Shown here: positions 17,931 through 26,296 of the stretch, in pieces
Layout of the letters: every line of letters starts with the position of its first letter
How positions within the stretch are numbered: position 1 is the stretch's first letter
Assembly: GCA_905479495.1 (NCBI GenBank)
Contig: CAJQMR010000009.1
Location: 124,001-188,000 of the forward strand
Length of the DNA stretch: 64,000 nucleotides
Direction: 5' to 3'
Origin: an uncultured Anaerolineae bacterium
GTDB taxonomy: Bacteria; Chloroflexota; Anaerolineae; Promineifilales; Promineifilaceae
Program-made: the position numbers and the translations under genes
The notes under the pieces: generated by a model
What the model was told of the DNA's origin: nothing
The model's database searches: none
What the model saw: only the letters and a program-made list of their open reading frames with translations

Positions 17931-18039
17931 AGTGAAAGCGCAAAAGTTATTTGAGCTAACAAGTAACCATTTCTACGCTTTCACTCAAGTAATTCACAAA
18001 CTCTGACTTGTTTTAGTCAAAATACTTTTTGTGAATTAC
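17931..18039. other. Two adjacent inverted repeats between upp and ruvB
   Basis: AGTGAAAGCG (17931-17940) pairs with CGCTTTCACT (17976-17985); right after, GTAATTCACAAA (17989-18000) pairs perfectly with TTTGTGAATTAC (18028-18039). They fill the divergent spacer. No gene seen. Could be protein-binding sites or structured leaders. Confidence 0.6.
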
Positions 18040-18128
18040 ATAAGGGTCTGGTTGGTTACGGCCGTTACGCAATCAGGCTCAGTTATCGTATAATCCCACG
18101 CATACAGTTTGTTGGCAACAGATAACTT

Positions 18129-19217
18129 ATGAATGACAAAACATCGAGCAATCGACATATCTCACCGGGTAAAAAGCGAGAAGACGGCCGTTTAGATGGC
18201 CTCCTTCGTCCGCAGCAGCTAGCCGATTTTACCGGACAGGAACGGCTCAAGGCCAATTTGTCTATTTTGATCGAAGCTGCCAAAGGGCGTGAGGAGCCGC
18301 TGGACCATGTATTGTTCCACGGCCCGCCCGGCCTTGGCAAAACCACGCTGGCGCATGTGGTGGCCAACGAGATGAACGTCAACATTCGTATTACCGCTGG
18401 GCCAGCTATTGAGCGCGCCGGTGATTTGGCTGCCATTCTCACCAACATGCGCGCGGGTGACATTTTGTTTATTGATGAGGTGCATCGCCTGGGCCGCGCC
18501 GTGGAAGAGATTTTGTATCCGGCCATGGAAGATTTTGTGTTGGACATCGTGGTGGGCAAGGGGCCAGGGGCAAAAAATGTGCGCCTGAAGCTGCCTCGCT
18601 TTACCGTCATTGGGGCGACAACTCGTTTGGCTCTGTTAACCGCCCCGCTGCGGGCCCGTTTTGGCGCGCTGTATCGCATGGATTTTTATGAGCAAGCCGC
18701 CATTGAGTCGATTGTACAGCGTGGCGCCGGTATCTTGCGGGTGCCGATTGAACCTGCAGGGGCAGCGGAAATTGCGCTCCGTTCACGGGGCACACCGCGT
18801 GTGGCGCTGCGCTTGCTGCGTCGGGTACGCGATTTTGCTGAGGTGCGGGCGGATGGAGAGATTACGGGAGAAACGGCCGTTGCCGCCCTCAACCTCCTGG
18901 AAATTGACAGTTTAGGTTTGGATGATCTGGATCGGCGCGTTTTGCGTGCCATCATCGAGAAATTTGGTGGGGGACCGGTAGGGTTAGACACAATTGGTGC
19001 ATCCATCAGCGAAGAGTCAGACACCATTATGGATGTGGTGGAACCGTACTTGCTGCAATTGGGCTTTTTAGAGCGTACGGCACGGGGACGTATGGCGACG
19101 CCCCATGCTTATGCTCATCTTGATTTGCCACTACCGCAACATGCCGTGCCAGATAAGCCGAACCAGCGCAGCTTGTTTTCGTCACCGGCGGAAGACGCGG
19201 GTGATGAATTGGAATAA
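18129..19217 (+). CDS. ruvB: Holliday junction branch migration ATPase RuvB
   Basis: 362 aa. Walker [19 protein letters not shown], Walker [11 protein letters not shown], sensor region [22 protein letters not shown], and C-terminal winged helix [16 protein letters not shown]. Works with RuvA and RuvC in recombination; neither is nearby. The C-terminus has a short extension (about 20 residues). A TATAAT at 18089-18094 is a likely -10. Confidence 0.97.
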   Translation: MNDKTSSNRHISPGKKREDGRLDGLLRPQQLADFTGQERLKANLSILIEAAKGREEPLDHVLFHGPPGLGKTTLAHVVANEMNVNIRITAGPAIERAGDLAAILTNMRAGDILFIDEVHRLGRAVEEILYPAMEDFVLDIVVGKGPGAKNVRLKLPRFTVIGATTRLALLTAPLRARFGALYRMDFYEQAAIESIVQRGAGILRVPIEPAGAAEIALRSRGTPRVALRLLRRVRDFAEVRADGEITGETAVAALNLLEIDSLGLDDLDRRVLRAIIEKFGGGPVGLDTIGASISEESDTIMDVVEPYLLQLGFLERTARGRMATPHAYAHLDLPLPQHAVPDKPNQRSLFSSPAEDAGDELE

Positions 19218-19228
19218 GGGGTAGAGAG

Positions 19229-19456
19229 ATGGTTGAATTCGGCCGTTTGTTGCTGATTATTGGCGGAACCATTGCCCTGGCTGGCATACTCGTGCTGATA
19301 GCTGCAAAGTATTTTCCTTGGATGGGTAATTTGCCTGGTGATTTTGAAATTGAAGGGGAAAATTTTCGTATCTACTTCCCTTTGGCAACGATGATTTTGG
19401 TCAGTTTGCTGGGAACCATTTTGCTCAATATTGTCATCCGCATTTTTCGGCGGTGA
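19229..19456 (+). CDS. DUF2905 small membrane protein
   Basis: 75 aa, two membrane spans (about 5-27 and 52-72) around the conserved FPWMGNLPGDFEIEGEN loop that defines DUF2905. Function unknown. Begins 11 nt after ruvB with a GAGAG ribosome binding site; pairing with ruvB is common in bacteria. Confidence 0.88.
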   Translation: MVEFGRLLLIIGGTIALAGILVLIAAKYFPWMGNLPGDFEIEGENFRIYFPLATMILVSLLGTILLNIVIRIFRR

Positions 19457-19599
19457 CAAGGGATTTTGGGACCCCTTTCTAGTTTGACCATTCCCCCCCG
19501 CTGTTCTATAATTTTTGTGAGTATATTTTGAGAAAATTTCGATGCAACTGTTATTTGATGTAGAAAACTCCACAACAACTCTTTTTAGTCAAATAAACC

Positions 19600-19771
19600 G
19601 ACAATCCCGAGAGGTTTTTCTGTTGCGGGGGCTATTTGTCAGGTTGCAACCTTCGTTTGCCAAGAGGGGGGCAAGTTGACCGACTCTAATTCTGAGCCGC
19701 CTGACCCTCACCCTAGTTCCCTGGTGTGTTTTAGCAATTTATTATTGGAAGCCAACCTGATAAGGTTGGCT
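19600..19771 (+). other. Structured non-coding stretch upstream of the CNNM transporter genes
   Basis: The 356-bp gap between DUF2905 and the next gene has several hairpins: AGGTTGCAACCT, TTGCC...GGCAA (about 19658-19676), and a perfect stem AGCCAACCT-GATA-AGGTTGGCT (19750-19771) about 40 nt before the start codon. It does not match any riboswitch I know; it may be a leader with an attenuator-like final hairpin, or a terminator for ruvB-DUF2905. Confidence 0.35.
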
Positions 19772-19812
19772 ATTTGTGCATTTGGTATTGGTCCAAAAAG
19801 TAAAAATAACTG

Positions 19813-21219
19813 ATGTTAACGTTCCTTACGATTGTGGCTGTTGTAGCCATCATGATTTTTTTTAATGCTCTGTACGTAGCGGCTGAATTTGCCACAGTTT
19901 CCTCGCGGCGCACGCGGATTAGCCAGCTCGCGGGCCAGGGCAACCGGATGGCGCAGCTGCTGTTGCCCATCATGCAAGACAGCAAAAAATTGGATACGTA
20001 TGTAGCCACCTGCCAGATCGGCATTACGATTTCGTCATTGGTGGTGGGTGCTTATGGCCAAAGTGTGATTGCTCAGCTGCTAATACAGCCATTTGCCCGG
20101 CTATTGACGTTGTTGGAACCTGCCCTGGCCTCGATTGGGGTGGAGTCGGCTGCAGGTTGGGCGGAACCGGCAGCGGCGTCAATTGCCGTGACGTTGGTTT
20201 TGGTTGCCATCACCATTTTGCAGGTGATCATGGGTGAACTGTTCCCTAAATCTGTTGCCATTCAGTATCCAGAATCTGTGGCCCTGGCCGTGACTGTTCC
20301 CATGCGGATTACCCAATTTATTATTAAGTACACCGGCTTGATTGCCTTGTTCAATGGCAGTGGTACTTTGCTCCTGCGGCTGTTAGGACAGAGCCAGAAG
20401 GAGAAGAATGGGCACGCTCATTCGCCAGAAGAGATTGAGCTGCTAGTCACAGAAAGTCACGAGCAAGATTTACTAAGTGACGAGGAGCGCCGTCTATTGC
20501 GCAATACATTCCGTTTGCGTGATCTGACGGCCAAACAGGTGATGCTGCATCGTACCCGGCTTATTGCCGCGCCTCTAGAAAGCACTGTTAAGGAGCTGAT
20601 GGGGATTTCGCTGGCTGCTGGCTTTTCCCGTATTCCGCTTTTCAAAGAATCGATTGATGACATTGTGGGCTTTGTTCACGTCAAGGATCTGTTTCGCCTG
20701 CATAATCTGAATAGTGAAGATATTTCTTCTATTTTGCGCGAGGTAGTTTTTGTCCCAGAGACAATGCCGGTGTCTGATTTGTGGAAGCGGTTGAACAGTC
20801 GTCGTAAATATTTGGCGGTGGTGTTTGATGAATATGGCGGCACGGTTGGCTTGATTACGTTTGAAGATCTCATCGAGGAAATTTTTGGTGAGCTGCAAGA
20901 TGAGTTTGATAATGAAACAGCGCTGATTGCTAAGGATAAAGACGGCCGTATCTACTTGCGGGCCGACTTGCTTGTGTCAGATGTTAACGAATATCTGGAA
21001 CTGCAACTGCCAGAAGAAAATGCCGATACGTTGGGCGGACTAGTGTTTAGCGAACTCGGCCGTTTGCCTGCTGTGGGAGACAAAGTGACCTTTGGCGACA
21101 TCATCATCCGGGTGGAAGCAATGTCTGATCCCGGAGTATCTGAAGTTTCGCTGAAGCTGCCGCCAACCGAGGGTGCTGAAGAACCCTTTATCGAGTGGGA
21201 GGTTGCGGATCATGACTAA
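19813..21219 (+). CDS. CNNM/CorC-type transporter with CBS domains (first copy)
   Basis: 468 aa. DUF21 (CNNM) membrane domain with four or so spans over residues 1-195, two CBS domains about 215-335 (VMLHRTRLIAAPLEST; VFDEYGGTVGLITFEDLIEEI) and a CorC_HlyC domain to the end. Family members are tied to Mg/Co efflux; the older 'hemolysin' label is not informative. Overlaps the next, paralogous gene by 8 nt, which implies translational coupling and possibly a heteromer. Confidence 0.9.
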   Translation: MLTFLTIVAVVAIMIFFNALYVAAEFATVSSRRTRISQLAGQGNRMAQLLLPIMQDSKKLDTYVATCQIGITISSLVVGAYGQSVIAQLLIQPFARLLTLLEPALASIGVESAAGWAEPAAASIAVTLVLVAITILQVIMGELFPKSVAIQYPESVALAVTVPMRITQFIIKYTGLIALFNGSGTLLLRLLGQSQKEKNGHAHSPEEIELLVTESHEQDLLSDEERRLLRNTFRLRDLTAKQVMLHRTRLIAAPLESTVKELMGISLAAGFSRIPLFKESIDDIVGFVHVKDLFRLHNLNSEDISSILREVVFVPETMPVSDLWKRLNSRRKYLAVVFDEYGGTVGLITFEDLIEEIFGELQDEFDNETALIAKDKDGRIYLRADLLVSDVNEYLELQLPEENADTLGGLVFSELGRLPAVGDKVTFGDIIIRVEAMSDPGVSEVSLKLPPTEGAEEPFIEWEVADHD

Positions 21220-22675
21220 ATACCTCCTGCTGGCGATAACACTGCCTGGTTTTGGCATATTGGCTACAGCCGCAGCCCAAGAAGCGGCTGAATCGACCGC
21301 TAGCTCTTTGCTGGTGGCGTTGGTTGTCATCTTTTTGTTGGTCTTATTGAACGGCTTGTTTGTCATGGCCGAGTTTTCTATTATCGGCGTCCGTCCCACG
21401 CAGCTTGAGCAAATGGTTGACGAGGGTGTCAGTCGTGCTGAAGGTGTCCTGGCAATTGTGGAATCCCGCCAAAAACAAGACCAGTACATTGCCACGGCTC
21501 AGTTGGGCATCACGATTGCTTCTTTGGGTTTGGCTATGTACGGGGAACCCCAAATTGCCCATTTTATTGAACCTTATTTGGAAAATTTGTGGTTTGAGCC
21601 ATCACATGAACTGGTGCAAAGCATTGGTTACGTGCTTGGGTTAGGGTTGTTGACTTATTTGCATGTGGTTGTTGGCGAAATGGTGCCTAAATCGTTGGCC
21701 TTATCCGATGCGCCGCGCATGGTGCTGTTACTTAGCCGACCTATGACTGCAGCCCGCTGGGTTTTGTCCTACCCGGTGAAGATTCTGAATCGCATTGGCG
21801 TTTCTATGTTGAGGCTGTTTCGCGTTCCACCTGCAGAGGGACACGAACGCGTGCTTTCCCCCGAAGAATTAGAGCTGATTGTGACGGAAAGCACCGAAGA
21901 CGGGCTGCTCAATGCGGAAGAACAGGAGATGATCCTGAATATTTTTGATTTCAGTGATCGCACGGTCTCGCAGGTAATGACACCCCGGACCAAGGTAGAG
22001 GCCATTCCGCTGGATGTTTCCCGGCAAGAGATTCTGAATATCGTGACAGACAGCCGTCACAGCCGTTTCCCTGTTTATGACGGAGATCGGGATCACATTG
22101 TGGGCATTTTGCACCTGAAAGATTTGGTAAAACAGACTTTGCGTTCGGAAAGCAGGTTTGACCTGCGCCTCATTTTACGTTCTGCACCAGCTGTGCCGGA
22201 AGATTTACCTGTGCAAACCTTGCTGGCGGCTTTTAAGCGCCAGAAGCTGCACATGGCCATTGTGCTGGATGAGTTTGGCGGCATGGATGGCATTGTGACG
22301 CTTGAAGATTTGGTGGAAGAGGTTGTTGGCGAGGTGCGAGACGAGTTTGACCAGGAAAAGGAGCCTTTCGTGGAGCTAGGCCCTGGCCTGATTGAAGCAG
22401 AGGGTGAATATCTAGTTGATGATTTTGATGACGGCTTCTGGGGGAATGAAGAAGATTTACCGGACGTGGAAACGGTTGGTGGGTTAGTAATCTCCAAGCT
22501 AGGGCGTCCACCTGCCGTGGGTGATGAAGTCATCTATAATGAAAAGATTCAAATTCGGGTTTTGGCTGTTGAGGGGCGGGCTGTGTCACGGGTTCTCGTT
22601 GAGTTCCCGGACCCCAATAAGCTAGCTGAGGCAGCTGATGAGGATACGGCCGTTCCTCCCCAAACCGATCAGTAA
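21212..22675 (+). CDS. CNNM/CorC-type transporter with CBS domains (second copy)
   Basis: 487 aa, same layout as its upstream neighbour: N-terminal signal-like span, DUF21 domain, CBS pair (VMTPRTKVEAIPLDVS; VLDEFGGMDGIVTLEDLVEEVVG) and CorC_HlyC domain. ATG at 21212 overlaps the upstream stop (ATGACTAA) and has GGGAGG 12 bases before. The two proteins are clear paralogues from a tandem duplication that has diverged. Confidence 0.9.
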   Translation: MTKYLLLAITLPGFGILATAAAQEAAESTASSLLVALVVIFLLVLLNGLFVMAEFSIIGVRPTQLEQMVDEGVSRAEGVLAIVESRQKQDQYIATAQLGITIASLGLAMYGEPQIAHFIEPYLENLWFEPSHELVQSIGYVLGLGLLTYLHVVVGEMVPKSLALSDAPRMVLLLSRPMTAARWVLSYPVKILNRIGVSMLRLFRVPPAEGHERVLSPEELELIVTESTEDGLLNAEEQEMILNIFDFSDRTVSQVMTPRTKVEAIPLDVSRQEILNIVTDSRHSRFPVYDGDRDHIVGILHLKDLVKQTLRSESRFDLRLILRSAPAVPEDLPVQTLLAAFKRQKLHMAIVLDEFGGMDGIVTLEDLVEEVVGEVRDEFDQEKEPFVELGPGLIEAEGEYLVDDFDDGFWGNEEDLPDVETVGGLVISKLGRPPAVGDEVIYNEKIQIRVLAVEGRAVSRVLVEFPDPNKLAEAADEDTAVPPQTDQ

Positions 22676-22693
22676 ATAAAAAAGGAGAAATTT

Positions 22694-23080
22694 GTGGATA
22701 TTGTTCGCACGATTCATGGTGAGGTGCGCTGGCTTGTGGCCATCGTCGCCATTGTAGTCATTGTAAAATTTGCCCTGGGGTTGATTCAGAAGTCGAAATA
22801 TGGGCCGATGGATCGCGGGTTGATGTCTGGCCTGGTTGGCTTGATAGACATCAACTTTTTGCTTGGCTTAATTTTGCTCATTTCGCTGGGCTTTGACAGC
22901 CGGGCACGGGTAGAACATGCAGGCACGATGTTTGTTGCCGTATTGTTGGCTCACAGCAACGCCGCCTGGCGCAAGTCCGAAGACAGCGCCAAGAAGTTCC
23001 GCAACAATCTTATTTTGGTTCTTGTGGTTTTGGCACTTGTGTTTTTAGGCGTTACACGGCTCCGGGGTGGTTTTTTCTAA
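22694..23080 (+). CDS. Small integral membrane protein
   Basis: 128 aa, about four membrane spans, starting at GTG with a strong AAAGGAG site 8 bases before. The core GPMDRGLMSGLVGLIDINFLLG and a conserved-looking His in the third span (RVEHAGTMFVAVLLAHS) suggest a conserved family, which I cannot name. Follows the CNNM genes by 18 nt, so same transcript. Confidence 0.7.
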   Translation: MDIVRTIHGEVRWLVAIVAIVVIVKFALGLIQKSKYGPMDRGLMSGLVGLIDINFLLGLILLISLGFDSRARVEHAGTMFVAVLLAHSNAAWRKSEDSAKKFRNNLILVLVVLALVFLGVTRLRGGFF

Positions 23081-23090
23081 AGTTGTTTTT

Positions 23091-23150
23091 AGGACTGGCA
23101 GTCCTTCATTTGCAGAGCCTTGACGTTGCTCAGGCAGGATTGCCAGTCCT
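23091..23150. terminator. Long hairpin between convergent genes
   Basis: AGGACTGGCAGTCCT (23091-23105) pairs with AGGATTGCCAGTCCT (23136-23150) over 15 positions with one G-T. Each arm is also nearly self-complementary. Lies between the membrane protein gene and the convergent carboxypeptidase gene and likely ends both transcripts, though it lacks a strong T-run. Confidence 0.5.
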
Positions 23151-23169
23151 CGCGTTTCATTAATTTCCT

Positions 23170-24675
23170 CTAAAGTTCGTAAATTTCACTAAACTTTTGG
23201 CTAACATAGCGCATGAATGGTTTGTGCGTGAGTGGGCTGCCTGTGGCTTTTTGTACCAGTTCGGCTGGCGTGAATTTACGGCCGTGTTGATGAATATTCT
23301 CGCGCAGCCAGGTCAGCAGGGCATCGGTTTTGCCCTGGGCCATTTCTTCGGCGATGATGGGATTTTGGGAAACGGCCGCTTCGTAAAATTGGGCAGCATA
23401 CAAATTACCCAGCGCATAGGTGGGGAAATAACCAAATCCAGGCCGTGACCAATGAATATCCTGCAAACAACCTTCTGAATCGGTGGGGGGCACCACCCCC
23501 AGAAGCTCCTGCATTTTGTCGTTCCAGGCTGTGGGTAAGTCTGCCACGACCAGATCCCCATTGAGCATCGCTTGCTCCAATTCAAAACGCAAAATAATGT
23601 GGAAGTTGTAGGTCAACTCATCTGCCTCAACCCGAATGTAGGAGGGCTGCACTTTGTTGACGGCTCGATAGAAAGTCATCACATCTCGTCCGCTTAGCTG
23701 TTCCGGGAACAGCGCTTGCAGTTTGGCATAATGTGCCTGCCAGAAGCCCAGACTGCGCCCCACAATATTTTCAATCATGCGGGATTGCGATTCGTGGATG
23801 CCGCTGGAAGTGCCGCGCGCCAGCGGCGTGCGGGCCAGGTCAGGATGGGTGCCTTGCTCGTACATGGCGTGCCCAGATTCGTGTAGCGTGCCAAACAGCG
23901 CGGGATTGAGGAAGTTGGGATTCCAACGGGTGGTGATGCGGGCATCGTTGCGGCTGAAGCTGGTGGCAAAGGGATGCACCACCGTGCCCAGATGCCCCCG
24001 GCTAAAATCGTAGCCCACCGCATCGGCAATGTAGTGGGCAAATTCTTTCTGCTTATTGATGGGGTAGGGTTGGTGCACGATGCTGTCATCTACCGTTGTG
24101 CCGCGTTCTTCAATGGCCTGTCGCAGGGGAATGAGCTCTTCCTTGACTGCATTGAAGATGGCGCGAACTTCGGCCGTTTTCATGCCGTGTTCAAATTTAT
24201 CCAGCAGCGGATCGTATTTTTCATCTTCGTAACCATACAGTTCCGCCATTTCCTGCACCAGTTTGATGACTTCTTCTAGATGGGGCTGGAAGTGGGCAAA
24301 GTTGTTGTTCTCACGGGCTTCAACCCAGGCGGGATGGGCTTTACCGCTTACTTCGCTGACCCGCCGGACAAATTCTGGCGGCAGCTGGCGCGATTCTGCA
24401 TAGCTGCGACGCAGGTAACGAATCAGGCTGGCTTCGTTGCTTTCATAGGGTGCATCTTTTATCTCGGCAGCGGCCGTTTCAATCAGCTCACCCATTTCGT
24501 CCGACGTAAACAGGGTATGGCTGATGCGGCGCAGCGTGGTCATCTGCTGGATGCGCGCCTGGGTGCCTGCCTTGGGCATGTTGGTTTCCTTGTCCCAACC
24601 CAAGACCCCCATTGCTTTTTCAATATCGTGAATTTCATAAACTTTTTCGAGTAATTTTTGATAGGTTGAACTCAT
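23170..24675 (-). CDS. Carboxypeptidase, peptidase family M32
   Basis: 501 aa, family length. Zinc motif HESGH (in GTLHESGHAMYEQG, about residue 265) with the family segments GIHESQSRMIENIVGRS and RVEADELTYNFHIILRFELE, which supply the other active-site groups. Cytoplasmic metallocarboxypeptidase removing C-terminal residues. AAGGAC ribosome binding site 8 bases before ATG. Monocistronic and divergent from the CarH-like gene. Confidence 0.95.
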   Translation of the reverse strand: MSSTYQKLLEKVYEIHDIEKAMGVLGWDKETNMPKAGTQARIQQMTTLRRISHTLFTSDEMGELIETAAAEIKDAPYESNEASLIRYLRRSYAESRQLPPEFVRRVSEVSGKAHPAWVEARENNNFAHFQPHLEEVIKLVQEMAELYGYEDEKYDPLLDKFEHGMKTAEVRAIFNAVKEELIPLRQAIEERGTTVDDSIVHQPYPINKQKEFAHYIADAVGYDFSRGHLGTVVHPFATSFSRNDARITTRWNPNFLNPALFGTLHESGHAMYEQGTHPDLARTPLARGTSSGIHESQSRMIENIVGRSLGFWQAHYAKLQALFPEQLSGRDVMTFYRAVNKVQPSYIRVEADELTYNFHIILRFELEQAMLNGDLVVADLPTAWNDKMQELLGVVPPTDSEGCLQDIHWSRPGFGYFPTYALGNLYAAQFYEAAVSQNPIIAEEMAQGKTDALLTWLRENIHQHGRKFTPAELVQKATGSPLTHKPFMRYVSQKFSEIYEL

Positions 24676-24799
24676 GTGTACCGTCCTTTGTGGGAATGTA
24701 AAGGGAGTGTAGCGAAAAACGGCCGTTTATCCAAAGTAGATTATCATGACCAGACAATCGACTGGGCTGAACAAAAGTAGGTAAACTTGTTCCAATATA

Positions 24800-24832
24800 A
24801 TACAAATAATGTGCAAAACATTGACAAAACAT
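24800..24832 (+). promoter_or_regulatory. Predicted CarH-type operator: three 11-bp direct repeats
   Basis: ATACAAATAAT, GTGCAAAACAT, TGACAAAACAT in tandem with 11-bp period; a weaker fourth CAATATA lies upstream one base out of phase. The last unit overlaps the -35 of the regulator's own promoter exactly as at the crt operon (4106-4149). Confidence 0.7.
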
Positions 24833-24849
24833 CGTCTCGTGACTATACT
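24821..24849 (+). promoter_or_regulatory. Promoter of the carH-like/photolyase unit
   Basis: TTGACA (24821-24826), 17-bp spacer, TATACT (24844-24849). Near-perfect sigma70 promoter about 28 nt before the first ATG. Confidence 0.78.
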
Positions 24850-24877
24850 GACCGATGAATAAGATGTTATTACCGAT

Positions 24878-26266
24878 ATGAATATATGTAAACCGACTCA
24901 ATTAGGGTTAGAGGGTGTCTTTGATATTATGACCTCATTCAATGAAAATTCAGCCTACAATTTAAAAGTTGTAGTCAACGAAACAGGCATTAAGCCGGAT
25001 ACACTACGTGCCTGGGAGCGTCGCTATGGGTTGCCAGCACCGGATCGAACGGATGGTGGACACCGCCTGTATTCAGACAAAGATATCGCTACCATTAAAT
25101 GGCTCATGGCTCGTCAGGAGGAAGGGCTCAGCATTAGCCGAGCTGTAAAATTGTGGCGCAGTTTAATTGCTGAAGGAAAATTGCCACTGATTGCTCCTGA
25201 ATTTCAGGCGTCGCCGCCAGCCTTTGCCGAAACGATTACCCATACCAAGTTAGATGACATCCGAGCTGCCTGGATTGGGGCTTGTTTAGAATTCAATGAA
25301 GCAGCAGCCGAACATATTTTGTCTCAGGCATTTGCCCTGTATCAACCAGAAATGGTGCTTACCCAGCTGTTGCAAAAAGGGTTAGCCGAGATTGGCGAAC
25401 TGTGGTTTAACGATGAAGTGTCTGTACAACAAGAACATTTTGCTTCTGCGCTGGCTATGCGCCGTTTGAATACCATGCTGGCGGCAGCACCCGCCCCGAC
25501 ACGCTCTGGTCGCATTCTTATCGGTTGCCCTCCCCATGAAGATCATACCTTTGCCCCGCTTGCCCTTACCATTTTGCTGCGCTATCGTGGCTGGGACATG
25601 ATCTATTTGGGTGCCAACGTGCCCTTGGGCCGTTTTATCAGTACGGTGGAATCAATTAAGCCAAACCTGATTATTATGACGGCGCAGCAATTATTTACCG
25701 CAGCGAAGCTAAGCGAAATTGCCCAAAATGTTGCTGCAGAGAATCAGGCGATGTTAGCCTTTGGCGGCCGTATTTTTAATATGGTCCCCCGCTTGCGCCA
25801 ATGTATTCCAGGTTATTTCTTAGGTGAAACAATGGAAGAAGCAACGCAAATGGTGGATCGGTTACTAACGGTTGCCGTTCCAGCACCCACAACGAAGCGT
25901 ATTCCCGATTTTTACCTCAAGGCGCTGGCCGCTTTCCGAGAAAACCAGGCGCTCATTGAGGCCCATGCCTGGAGCCTGCTTAAATCAGCAGGGATTTCTT
26001 ACGAGCATTACACCAATGCCAATTTACATCTGTCGCGCGATATTTATGCAGCCTTGACGTTTGGGGACATTGCGTTTTTGGGGGCTGAGATTGCCTGGGC
26101 TGAAAAGCTGCTGCTTAATTACCGTATGCCAGTCGAGATGCTACGACATTACTTACACGCGTATCACGAGGCAGCTGCGGAGCATGTGTCTGGCGCGGCA
26201 AGGTTGGTGGTGGATTGGCTGGCAGAGGCTTCGCATAACCTTGACCTGGTCGCTGATTCCAACTGA
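24878..26266 (+). CDS. MerR-family regulator with B12-binding domain (CarH/LitR-like photoreceptor), extended C-terminus
   Basis: 462 aa. MerR-type winged helix at about residues 28-97 (TGIKPDTLRAWERRYGLP, GGHRLYS). Then the B12 cap domain (EIGELWFNDEVSVQQEHFAS, about 170-190, keeping the Glu-His pair) and the Rossmann B12 domain with CPPHEDHTFAPLAL near 217, which keeps the axial His of the E/DxHxxG motif although the last Gly is Ala. CarH proteins repress carotenoid genes in the dark with adenosyl-B12 and let go in light. About 120 further residues (from about 340) are not part of standard CarH and are unrecognised. ATG at 24929 is an alternative start. Followed by photolyase. Confidence 0.85.
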   Translation: MNICKPTQLGLEGVFDIMTSFNENSAYNLKVVVNETGIKPDTLRAWERRYGLPAPDRTDGGHRLYSDKDIATIKWLMARQEEGLSISRAVKLWRSLIAEGKLPLIAPEFQASPPAFAETITHTKLDDIRAAWIGACLEFNEAAAEHILSQAFALYQPEMVLTQLLQKGLAEIGELWFNDEVSVQQEHFASALAMRRLNTMLAAAPAPTRSGRILIGCPPHEDHTFAPLALTILLRYRGWDMIYLGANVPLGRFISTVESIKPNLIIMTAQQLFTAAKLSEIAQNVAAENQAMLAFGGRIFNMVPRLRQCIPGYFLGETMEEATQMVDRLLTVAVPAPTTKRIPDFYLKALAAFRENQALIEAHAWSLLKSAGISYEHYTNANLHLSRDIYAALTFGDIAFLGAEIAWAEKLLLNYRMPVEMLRHYLHAYHEAAAEHVSGAARLVVDWLAEASHNLDLVADSN

Positions 26267-26296
26267 CCCTTACATTTTATGGACAAAGGACGCATG

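Noticed and set aside
17844-18128. tRNA or other stable RNA gene in intergenic gaps
   Set aside because: Scanned the larger gaps (12.0-12.3, 17.8-18.1, 19.5-19.8, 47.8-48.0, 54.1-54.5 kb) for cloverleaf features such as GGTTCGAATCC and found none.
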